33,283 nt of DNA, taken from the NCBI RefSeq assembly GCF_027322205.1, contig NZ_DAHVHY010000019.1, forward strand, positions 1-33,283, in the 5' to 3' direction. The notes under the pieces are model-generated. The model was not told the origin of the DNA and searched no databases. It saw only the letters and a program-made list of their open reading frames with translations. The translations under genes were made by a program, and so were the position numbers. Below are positions 1 through 6,626 of this stretch, one piece after another. The first letter of the stretch is position 1. The number at the start of each line of letters is the position of its first letter. The DNA comes from Acidithiobacillus sp. Lineage in GTDB: Bacteria; Pseudomonadota; Gammaproteobacteria; Acidithiobacillales; Acidithiobacillaceae.

Positions 1-1287
1 CCGGCTCTCGGCAAAAAGGACCCGCAGCCGGGCATAACCATCTCCCTCCTGCTCTACCGGGATGTCCATGGGCAGTGTCTGGTAGTTGCCGTACGGCAGG
101 GTACGACGCAGGTCGATGACCCGTCCCGAAGCACGGGCGATGGGACCGACCACGCCATAGGTGTGGGCGAGCTCCGGGCTCAGGGCGCCCATTTCCTCAA
201 TACGGTCGAGAAAACTGGAGCTGTTTTCCAGCAGACGCTCCAGTTCTCGCATGCGCCCATTCAGCGTCGGCAGGGTCTCGGCCAATAGGGTGAGCTGCGC
301 AGGGTCCAGATCAAAGTTCAAGCCACCAAGCGTCAGCAAACCGAAGAAATAACGATGTCCGCAAAGCCGCGCGCTGAGCCGCAACAGGTCTTCGACAATT
401 TCCTGGGCCATGGCCTTGGCCACGGACAGTGCCGTGGAGCCGGCGATTTCCGCAATATTGGCTGCGTGATGACGGATGCGTTCCAGTTCCGCGATGATCA
501 GGCGCAGGCTCTGGGCGCGGGCGGGCACCGTGCAATCGCCTATTCGCTCTGCTGCCTGACAATAGGCCCAGGCGTGAGCGAAAGCGGAAGCCCCGGCAAA
601 GCGTTCGGCCAGCAGCAAGGCGCGATCCGCCGTCTGCCCTTCGGCAATCTTCTCGACGCCCCGGTATTTGTAAAAGAGGCGAGTATGCAGATAGCGAATC
701 TGCTCGCCCGGGGTCTCCAGCAGCCACAGGCCGGATTCGTTGAAATCCCCCCAGACCGGACCGATGGGGAAGATGATGGAGCCCTCCTCCTGGAGAATTT
801 TCGGCGGCACCCAGTTTGCTCCGGAGCCATGCACGTCGGGCCGTCGACGACCATCGAAACGGTGTCGCATGGGGTCGAGGCCCTCCGGCCAGTCGTCGTC
901 ATGCAGTACAAAGTCGCCGAGGAAGGGATGCCCGCTGAAACGCAGGCCGTATAAATCCCAGGCCTCGCGCTCGTGCCAGTCAGCAGCGTGGACGGTGTCA
1001 CTGATGGCGGGCAATTCCTCCCCCGGACGTACCAGAATTTTCAGTTCGATCAGGCAACCGTCTTCCGGCAGATAGAAAAGATAATGCACGGCGAGGGGGG
1101 CTTCCGCTGAGGTCTCTTCCACCAGCAGGGTGGCAAACTCCGCCCGCCAGTGGTTGACCAGTGCAGTGGTCAGGGTGACGAGTTGATCGGCCTTACAGCC
1201 GAGTTGCAGCCAGCCCGCATAAATCTCGCGTACCGTGACGTCCGTCTGCTGCTGCAACCAGTCACTGATTTTCGCACCGGCCGTCAT
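1..1287 (-). CDS. NuoCD/HyfG-like large subunit of Ehr complex, set B (3' end outside window)
   Basis: The first 429 codons are present; the C-terminus lies beyond the left edge. Residues ~1-150 form the NuoC/30-kDa domain, seen in WHEREAWDLYG (104-114) followed by GLRFSGHP. From ~170 on it is NuoD/HycE-like, with RLFYKYRGVEKIAEG around 203-217. In true NiFe hydrogenases the next segment reads RxCGxC; here it is RFAGAS (229-234), so both metal cysteines are replaced (Ala231, Ser234). The GPxH loop histidine is also missing (GPVWG, 176-180). The protein should sit on the peripheral arm beside the NuoB-like subunit and cannot bind NiFe. The ATG at 1287 overlaps the stop of the upstream HyfF-like gene (ATGA), indicating translational coupling. 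What it reduces or oxidises is unknown. Confidence 0.85.
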   Translation of the reverse strand, partial: MTAGAKISDWLQQQTDVTVREIYAGWLQLGCKADQLVTLTTALVNHWRAEFATLLVEETSAEAPLAVHYLFYLPEDGCLIELKILVRPGEELPAISDTVHAADWHEREAWDLYGLRFSGHPFLGDFVLHDDDWPEGLDPMRHRFDGRRRPDVHGSGANWVPPKILQEEGSIIFPIGPVWGDFNESGLWLLETPGEQIRYLHTRLFYKYRGVEKIAEGQTADRALLLAERFAGASAFAHAWAYCQAAERIGDCTVPARAQSLRLIIAELERIRHHAANIAEIAGSTALSVAKAMAQEIVEDLLRLSARLCGHRYFFGLLTLGGLNFDLDPAQLTLLAETLPTLNGRMRELERLLENSSSFLDRIEEMGALSPELAHTYGVVGPIARASGRVIDLRRTLPYGNYQTLPMDIPVEQEGDGYARLRVLFAESR

Positions 1288-2765
1288 CCGTGGACCTCCA
1301 GCAGGTATGCCGCCTGGTGTACCAGATGGGCGAGGGGCGGTGGCAGATAAAAGCCGAAAATAAAGACCGGAATAATGGCCATGGCCATGGCCGCCAGGCT
1401 AGTACGCGGCAGGCGCACCTTAGGCAGCGGTCGGCCATCGGCTGCGGTGGCGGGCTCCCCGAAGGCGATGCGCGAGGCTTGGTAGGCCAGGGCGATGAAG
1501 GCCAGCACGATGAAGGCGGTGAGCAAACCGGTGGGCAGATACTGGCCGGTGCGGAAACCCGTGTAGAGAATCTCGAACTCCGACAGAAAGAGCGCGAAGG
1601 GTGGCGCCCCGGCAATGGCCAGGGTACCGATCACCAGAGCCCAGCCCACTGCGGGTGCGCGACTGATGAGGCCGCGCACCTTGGCGATTTCCTGCGTGCC
1701 GAAGACGATCCCCGCCAGTCCCGCCGCATAAAAGCACAGCGACTTGGTAAAGCCGTGGGCGAAGAGCTGATAGACCGTGCCCTGCTCGTGGACGGCGGCG
1801 CCGATGCCACAGGCGGTCAGAATGATCCCCATGTGCTCGATGGTGGAGTAGGCAAACATCCGCTTGAAATCATGGACCTGCAAAAGCATGAAGGCGGCGC
1901 TGCCGACGGTGATGAGTCCTGCCGCCATATACCAGGCCGCCGGATCATGAACGCCGGAGTTGGATGCCAGCACCGGATAGATGCGCAAGAGCATGTAGAG
2001 GGCAGCACTGGTCTCGACGCCGGAGAGCACGGCACAGACCGAAGCCGGAGCCTGGCTGTGGGCATCGGGCAGCCAGGTATGCATGGGCACCAGCCCGGTT
2101 TTGGCGCCGAAGCCGATCAGCCAGAGGACAAAAGCGAGGAGCAACAGGGGCGCGGGTATTTGCGGAGCCGCCTTCAGCAGTCCGTCCCAGGTAGGCGGTT
2201 GGTCGACGGCGTGGGTGCCGTAATAGAGCATCAGCACGCCGAGCAACGCGATCATCGCCCCCATACTGGTCAAGACCACGTATTTCCATGCCGCTTCCAG
2301 CGCTTCGGCACGGTCCTCATAAGCCACCAGAAAGGCCGAGAATACCGTGGTCAGCTCAATGGCAATCCACATCAGAGCAAGGTTGGCGACCAGCGGCACG
2401 GCTAAAATCACCAGCGCGAAGATGTTCATCAGGGGGAAATATTCCCGGTAACGAGGCGGCGTTCCTGCGGGATGTTCCTGACGGCGTGCCCGGAGATAAC
2501 CAATGGCATAGAGGGATGAGGTAAAATAAACGAAGCTCACCGGCAGCAAATAGAGCGCCCCGAGGGCATCCAGCGCAAAGAGACCATCCGTTCCGGTCAG
2601 CAGGCCGTGGCTTTCCACTTGTAGCGCCGCCAGTATGGCGAGTATCAGAGTGATTGCCGCCGCCAGCAGGGTCATATAGGGTGCGGCCCGCCGATTCAAT
2701 AGGGCGAGCAGCGCCCCGACGAAGGGCATGAGCAGGATGAGTGCCGGTAGCCAGCTAGCGTTCAT
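1284..2765 (-). CDS. HyfF-like antiporter-type proton channel subunit, set B
   Basis: A 493-residue polytopic membrane protein of the NuoL/M/N, MrpA/D and HyfF family, expected to carry ion translocation in the membrane arm. Family hallmarks are intact: the transmembrane lysine segment GFGAKTGLVPMHTWLPDAH followed by a 'SVCAVLSG' turn, a Glu/Lys segment AEALEAAWKYV, and the later YQLFAHGFTKSLCFY helix with His and Lys. It is close in length and layout to the set A homologue at 10869-12332. The start overlaps the preceding HyfE-like gene by 11 bases and the stop overlaps the next ATG. Paralogues in this family are hard to tell apart; HyfF is chosen because the order C-E-F-G matches hyf operons. 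Confidence 0.88.
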   Translation of the reverse strand: MNASWLPALILLMPFVGALLALLNRRAAPYMTLLAAAITLILAILAALQVESHGLLTGTDGLFALDALGALYLLPVSFVYFTSSLYAIGYLRARRQEHPAGTPPRYREYFPLMNIFALVILAVPLVANLALMWIAIELTTVFSAFLVAYEDRAEALEAAWKYVVLTSMGAMIALLGVLMLYYGTHAVDQPPTWDGLLKAAPQIPAPLLLLAFVLWLIGFGAKTGLVPMHTWLPDAHSQAPASVCAVLSGVETSAALYMLLRIYPVLASNSGVHDPAAWYMAAGLITVGSAAFMLLQVHDFKRMFAYSTIEHMGIILTACGIGAAVHEQGTVYQLFAHGFTKSLCFYAAGLAGIVFGTQEIAKVRGLISRAPAVGWALVIGTLAIAGAPPFALFLSEFEILYTGFRTGQYLPTGLLTAFIVLAFIALAYQASRIAFGEPATAADGRPLPKVRLPRTSLAAMAMAIIPVFIFGFYLPPPLAHLVHQAAYLLEVHG

Positions 2766-3435
2766 GGAGTGTATCCATGCCGCCCACCCGCGTGGTGCCG
2801 GTCACCCGGCGGATACTGCGAATCAGCAGGCCGATGACCAGCGCGACAATCGGTACGTCCACCGCCGCAGCAATCTCGGCAATGACCGTCAGATTGTGGA
2901 CGATGGCGATGGAGCCGAAGAAAGCCCCGTTTTCCATGATCAGGAGACCCATCAACTGGGCGACACTTTCCCGGCGCAGGGCGACGGTAAAGGCGCCCCA
3001 GAGCACCATGATCAGGCCGGTGGGCAAATTTAGCAGCGCAAACGGTGTGCCATGGAGGATTGGCAGTACCGGCGCCACCGCGAACCAGCCCACCAGCGCG
3101 AGTATCGCCGCCACCAGTACCGAGGCCGAAATGCTCAGAGCCTGATCCACTTCGCGCCGCCCATAGATTTCCTCTCCGGCAGCCCAGCGCAGTACCAGCG
3201 GCACCGCGATGACCTTGGTGCTGAAGGTGATCAGCGCCACCCAGAGCAGATTGATGGCCTGCAAAGCATCGGCCAGCACCAGTGCCGAGGCCGTCAGCGC
3301 GACGGATTGCCACATGAAAAAGCGCAGGGACCCCAGCATCTGCCGGGATACCATTACCCCGAGACCGAGCACGACGAAGAGGGCGGCGATGGAGCCGTCC
3401 AGGCTGAAGGCGAGGGGGCTCACGGTGGTATTCAT
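2755..3435 (-). CDS. HyfE-like membrane subunit, set B
   Basis: A 226-residue hydrophobic protein of the HyfE/hydrogenase-4 component E family; it is exactly as long as the set A copy. The C-terminal half resembles NuoK, with the buried glutamate in LMGLLIMENGAFFGS. It would form part of the ion-conducting membrane arm next to HyfC and HyfF. The frame is open farther upstream, but the start MNTTVSPLA is chosen because its ATG shares one base with the stop of the HyfC-like gene (TGATG). Its own 3' end overlaps the next gene by 11 bases. The product binds no cofactor that can be recognised from sequence. Confidence 0.85.
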   Translation of the reverse strand: MNTTVSPLAFSLDGSIAALFVVLGLGVMVSRQMLGSLRFFMWQSVALTASALVLADALQAINLLWVALITFSTKVIAVPLVLRWAAGEEIYGRREVDQALSISASVLVAAILALVGWFAVAPVLPILHGTPFALLNLPTGLIMVLWGAFTVALRRESVAQLMGLLIMENGAFFGSIAIVHNLTVIAEIAAAVDVPIVALVIGLLIRSIRRVTGTTRVGGMDTLHER

Positions 3436-4397
3436 CAGCCAAGCCCCACCAGCCGCACGCTGACCGCGAAGAGGCAAATCACAAAGGCCACTGCGAGAAA
3501 CTCGGAGATCCGGAAGAGCCGTAGTTTAGCGAGGGTGGTTTCGATGAGGGCGAGGACCATCACAAAAACCAGCAGTTTGAGGAGTACCAGACCCACTGCC
3601 GCGAGAATGGCCGTCCACTGTGTGTGTTGCGCAAGGCCCCACGGCGTCACCAGCACATTGACTAAGACCAGGGCCAGCACCATCAGTTTGGTTGTCCCGC
3701 CCCATTTCATCAGCGCCGCGCTGGTACCCGAATATTCTAGCCCTTTGGAGTGGCCGATCATGGCGATTTCCACCTTGCCTGCGGCGCTATCCACCGGAAT
3801 GCGGCCCTCATCCGCGAGAATGAGCAGGAAAAAGGCGAGAATCACCAGCAAATGCGAGGGTTGCAGCATGCTGCCCCACGATGCCCCCCAAGTGGCATTC
3901 ACGAAATAGGGGATGGTGCTGTTCGCCACATAGGACACGCTGAAAAACACCATGATGAACACCGGTTCGGCCAGAAAACCGACCATGTGGGTGCGGCTGG
4001 CGCCCACTGCGGCGTAGACATTGCCCGTGTCCATGCCTGCCAGCGCGACAAAAAACCCGGAAACAGCCATCAGAAAGCCCACCGCGACCATATCCCCCAT
4101 GAAGGCAAAAAAGAGGGGGTAGGCAGTCAGCGCCGGAATCAGCAGCACCACAAACATCGGCATGACAAAAGCGACAATCGGCGCGAAACGGAATACCCAG
4201 GTGGACTCCTCGGAGATGACTTCATCTTTGCCGAATAGCTTCCAGATATCCCGGTAGGTCTGCCAGATGCTGGGTCCGCGTTTGCCCTGAATGATTTCTT
4301 CCAGGCGATGCAAAACGCCTTCGACCAAGGGCGCGAAAATCAGCAAAAAAGCGACCTGCGCGAGGTTTAATGCGAAATGTGTCCACAGGGCTGTCAT
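3435..4397 (-). CDS. HyfC/NuoH-like membrane subunit, set B
   Basis: A 320-residue NuoH/HyfC/EchB-type protein, the membrane anchor that connects the peripheral arm to the antiporter-like subunits. Visible landmarks are LEEIIQGKRGPSIWQTYRD near the N-terminus, GASRTHMVGFLAEPVF in the middle, and the acidic loop ADEGRIPVDSAAGKVEIAM, equivalent to the EDRxPFDxxE loop of NuoH. The chosen start, MTALWTHF, lies 16 bases after the stop of the VIT-like gene; upstream in-frame codons do not look like protein. It opens the second Ehr gene set in this operon and has the same partner order as set A. Confidence 0.88.
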   Translation of the reverse strand: MTALWTHFALNLAQVAFLLIFAPLVEGVLHRLEEIIQGKRGPSIWQTYRDIWKLFGKDEVISEESTWVFRFAPIVAFVMPMFVVLLIPALTAYPLFFAFMGDMVAVGFLMAVSGFFVALAGMDTGNVYAAVGASRTHMVGFLAEPVFIMVFFSVSYVANSTIPYFVNATWGASWGSMLQPSHLLVILAFFLLILADEGRIPVDSAAGKVEIAMIGHSKGLEYSGTSAALMKWGGTTKLMVLALVLVNVLVTPWGLAQHTQWTAILAAVGLVLLKLLVFVMVLALIETTLAKLRLFRISEFLAVAFVICLFAVSVRLVGLG

Positions 4398-4413
4398 GGG
4401 TGCCGCCTGCAGA

Positions 4414-4938
4414 TCATGAGAAACCCACCTTGTAGCCCAGCACCGCCAGCACATCGCCAATGCCCATCAGTCCCAGCGCCCATTTCCAGCGTGCGCCTTG
4501 TACCCAGTAACCGAGCACCAGACCCACCGTCATCAGGGTGAGATTGGCAGCAAAAAGTGGCAGATAAATCCACCGCGGAAAGAGTACGGCCAGCGTCAGT
4601 GGTATCGCCGCGCCGCCGAAACTGCTGGTGGTGGCGAGGCTCGCCATAAACCAGGAATTACGCAGGGTTTGCAGGCCCAGGTCGCTTTTTTGCAGCGCAT
4701 GGGCAGAAGCCATATTCAGCTGCTTCGCCATCCTGACCAGATCGCTGCGTAGTCCCGCATATTCCGCCATCCATAAGGGCAAAAAGCCCGATGCCGAGGT
4801 GATGATGCCAATGCGAAAGGCCTGCCAGACATCGATGCCGCCCGTCATCATCTTCTGGCTGGCCAGCACCAGCGCCGTGCAGGTTCCGTCGGCGAGACCG
4901 AGTACTATGGGGAATATCTCCCGGCGCGATATTTTCAT
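4414..4938 (-). CDS. VIT1/CCC1-like membrane protein
   Basis: A 174-residue membrane protein with roughly four or five hydrophobic segments. The N-terminal stretch FPIVLGLADGTCTALVL resembles the first helix of VIT1/CCC1 iron-manganese transporters (VLGANDGIVSTxxLV), and the C-terminal part ends in a glycine-rich hydrophobic segment as in that family. The middle region (about 55-95) is amphipathic, like the cytosolic metal-binding helices, but lacks the glutamate density of plant VIT. Its ATG overlaps the DUF211 stop (ATGA), and it lies just before the set B Ehr genes. Transport of a divalent metal is a family-based guess; it may be only a distant relative. Confidence 0.6.
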   Translation of the reverse strand: MKISRREIFPIVLGLADGTCTALVLASQKMMTGGIDVWQAFRIGIITSASGFLPLWMAEYAGLRSDLVRMAKQLNMASAHALQKSDLGLQTLRNSWFMASLATTSSFGGAAIPLTLAVLFPRWIYLPLFAANLTLMTVGLVLGYWVQGARWKWALGLMGIGDVLAVLGYKVGFS

Positions 4939-5222
4939 TTGCTGGCCCGTCGCCGGTAATCGACCATGCGATCACCGACGACAATTTCCTCGACACCATG
5001 CACGGCAGCACCACTTTTTTCGATGGCCGCAAGCAATCCGATATAATCGATATTGTCACCTTCCACATTGATCAGTGTGCCGACCGTTTCCTGATCGACT
5101 TCTTCCACCGAAATATTAAAACCCTCCACACCGCTGACTTTTTCGATGGCCGCGGCAATATCGAACAAACTGGGCTGAGCAAAAGCCTTATCGACATCCA
5201 GTACAAGCCTTCTGATACGCAT
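4935..5222 (-). CDS. DUF211 family protein
   Basis: A 95-residue soluble protein that fits DUF211, a small family seen mostly in archaea and some bacteria and predicted to have a ferredoxin-like alpha-beta fold. It begins MRIRRLVLDVDKAF; the alternating pattern (VEGFNISVEEVDQETVG, then GDNIDYIGLLAAIEKSG) matches the beta-alpha-beta pattern of the family. Start chosen at MRIRR because the upstream in-frame sequence is non-coding in character. It overlaps the VIT-like gene by four bases, suggesting the two act together. Function is unknown; small-molecule or metal sensing is an inference from fold and company. Confidence 0.75.
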   Translation of the reverse strand: MRIRRLVLDVDKAFAQPSLFDIAAAIEKVSGVEGFNISVEEVDQETVGTLINVEGDNIDYIGLLAAIEKSGAAVHGVEEIVVGDRMVDYRRRASK

Positions 5223-5245
5223 TTTATAAAGTGCTCCCTGTGATT

Positions 5246-5515
5246 CTAATGTAGCTGTCCCATGCGGACGGCACGTACCACCCACTCAATATCTTCGACA
5301 ATATTTTCAGGTTCACAAGGTGCCCGATAATGACCAATCAACAGGCAGGGTCCAGCAGGGCCTGGGCCGGACAGCACGGAATCCTTCAAAGGCACAACAT
5401 GGGCTGATCCGTTGTGGCATATCCACAGCGCTACGCCGATACGCGGGTATTCACCGGTTTTACGGACGACGCGCTCTGCCAGTGCATCCACTGACTGTTT
5501 AAGTCGAATGACCAT
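5246..5515 (-). CDS. 89-residue hypothetical protein
   Basis: No family is recognised. The product is soluble, begins MVIRLKQSVDALAERVVRK (a likely amphipathic helix) and continues with a probable beta strand, IGVALWICHNGSAHVVPLKD. It has two cysteines (in WICHNG and APCEPEN) and ends in an aromatic-acidic helix. The frame extends upstream, but the start is set at 5515 because the zinc-ribbon gene ends at 5499, giving a normal 17-base overlap. It sits in the middle of the six-gene cassette between the two Ehr gene sets, so it is probably co-expressed with them. A role as an accessory or assembly factor is possible, without direct support. Confidence 0.65.
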   Translation of the reverse strand: MVIRLKQSVDALAERVVRKTGEYPRIGVALWICHNGSAHVVPLKDSVLSGPGPAGPCLLIGHYRAPCEPENIVEDIEWVVRAVRMGQLH

Positions 5516-5909
5516 AGTGATCTGTTTCCTTCTTTGCCAGCAGTTCTCCTGCAGCAACGCGTATTGCATGGGCTTCATGTTGCTGTAATTGCCGTAAGGC
5601 AGCGGTTTTCTCGGCGCCGTCCGGTAATTTTGCGATGGCCTCGACAACGGCCATTCCCTGCACCACATCAATAGGCCAGTTCATGGCGCATTCCGCCAAC
5701 GACCCTGCGGCAGCTTCCCGGCCATGATTCTGTAGGCTGAGAATAGCCCCCATCCGTACTTCGGAATGGGGGTTTTTCAGCGCCCGGATCAAGCGGTCGT
5801 AATATGGCGTGTGGCGTTCCCAGTCCTCAATATTCCGCCCGCAGGCCGGACAAATGATCGCACCAATGGAAATCTCCGCATAACAGAGTGGGCAGTAATG
5901 ATGGTTCAT
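5499..5909 (-). CDS. Zinc-ribbon protein with HEAT-like helical repeats
   Basis: A 136-residue soluble protein. The first ~30 residues hold two CxxC pairs, CPLCYAE and CPACGRN, spaced as in a zinc ribbon. Residues ~45-125 are helical and read like HEAT/PBS-lyase-type repeats (PHSEVRMGAILSLQNHG, then VVQGMAVVEAIAKLPDG, then HEAHAIRVAAGELLAKK). Such repeats usually hold protein partners. The start MNHHYC is chosen because its ATG overlaps the DUF190 stop (ATGA); a slightly longer form beginning four residues earlier is possible. Context points to an accessory or assembly protein of the Ehr operon; no catalytic residues are evident. Confidence 0.7.
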   Translation of the reverse strand: MNHHYCPLCYAEISIGAIICPACGRNIEDWERHTPYYDRLIRALKNPHSEVRMGAILSLQNHGREAAAGSLAECAMNWPIDVVQGMAVVEAIAKLPDGAEKTAALRQLQQHEAHAIRVAAGELLAKKETDHYGHST

Positions 5910-6223
5910 TCGCAACCGCAATCGGCTTGCCAGCGCAGAATATGGCCCGGTGGCACCATTTCCTGCAGGTGCGGCATCACGGCATCCACTGTCTCTGGCT
6001 CATCAAAAAACTCCAGTACCAGCGGCAAATGCACATTGAGGCGCAGAACATCGTCGGCATGCACTACCCCTTTGCTGCCAAAGCCCGCGATACCGCGAAA
6101 GGCGGTAACGCCATGCACCTTGTACTGATCGTGGAGCATGCGGAAGATTTCCTCCATGAGATTATGCCCGTCATGTTTATCGCCTTCTTTAATATAAATA
6201 CGCACTACAGATACCGTAGTCAT
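5906..6223 (-). CDS. DUF190 family PII-like protein
   Basis: A 105-residue protein of the DUF190 family, which has a PII-like ferredoxin fold. The pattern VVRIYIKEGDKHDG, then HGVTAFRGIAGFGSKGVVHADD, then PLVLEFFDEPETVDAV is characteristic. DUF190 genes are commonly found beside crcB, as here (10-base gap), and PII-like proteins typically bind a small ligand and regulate a membrane partner. A good Shine-Dalgarno stretch (GAGAGGTG) precedes the ATG at 6223. The C-terminus ends in an unusual Cys-Gly-Cys-Glu tail that could bind metal. Regulation of CrcB or of the Ehr complex is inference from context. Confidence 0.85.
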   Translation of the reverse strand: MTTVSVVRIYIKEGDKHDGHNLMEEIFRMLHDQYKVHGVTAFRGIAGFGSKGVVHADDVLRLNVHLPLVLEFFDEPETVDAVMPHLQEMVPPGHILRWQADCGCE

Positions 6224-6233
6224 GCTTCACCTC

Positions 6234-6611
6234 TCAGATGCTGCGGGAAACCCAGGCCCCGACAAAAGCGGCACCGACGCACAGAAACAGCGATGTAAAC
6301 ATATAGAGCAGGCCCTTGATGGCCTCGCCATTCTCAAAAAGCACCAGCGTTTCGAGGGAGAATGTCGAAAAGGTGGTGTAAGCACCCAGTCCGCCGGTGA
6401 GTATTCCGGTGCGTAATTCAGGGCTTACCGAAATACGTTCCAAGGTCTCAAAAAACAGGAAGCCCATGATAAAACAGCCCAGCACATTAATGCTCAGGGT
6501 TGCCCAGGGAAAACCGCGGCCGAACACCGTCTGCACCAGCAAGGTCTGTCCATAACGCGCCCAGGCGCCGAGTACGGCGAACAGGGCAATGAAGCCGAAA
6601 GTGGCGAACAT
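6234..6611 (-). CDS. crcB: CrcB/Fluc fluoride channel
   Basis: A 125-residue, four-helix membrane protein of the CrcB/Fluc family, which exports fluoride as an antiparallel dimer. Diagnostic pieces are GAWARYG in the first helix, WATLSINVLGCFIMGF with the conserved Asn, and GGLGAYTTFSTFS around the central sodium and fluoride pathway. Length is normal for a single-gene Fluc. A clear ribosome site (GAAGGAG) precedes the ATG at 6611, just 15 bases after the HyfB-like stop. Being inside an energy-complex operon rather than under a fluoride riboswitch is a little unusual. Fluoride toxicity is high at low pH, because HF crosses membranes, which would suit an acidophile. Confidence 0.93.
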   Translation of the reverse strand: MFATFGFIALFAVLGAWARYGQTLLVQTVFGRGFPWATLSINVLGCFIMGFLFFETLERISVSPELRTGILTGGLGAYTTFSTFSLETLVLFENGEAIKGLLYMFTSLFLCVGAAFVGAWVSRSI

Positions 6612-6626
6612 CTTTACTCCTTCACA

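Noticed and set aside
6612-6626. Fluoride riboswitch before crcB
   Set aside because: Only 15 bases separate crcB from the preceding stop, and they hold just the ribosome site.
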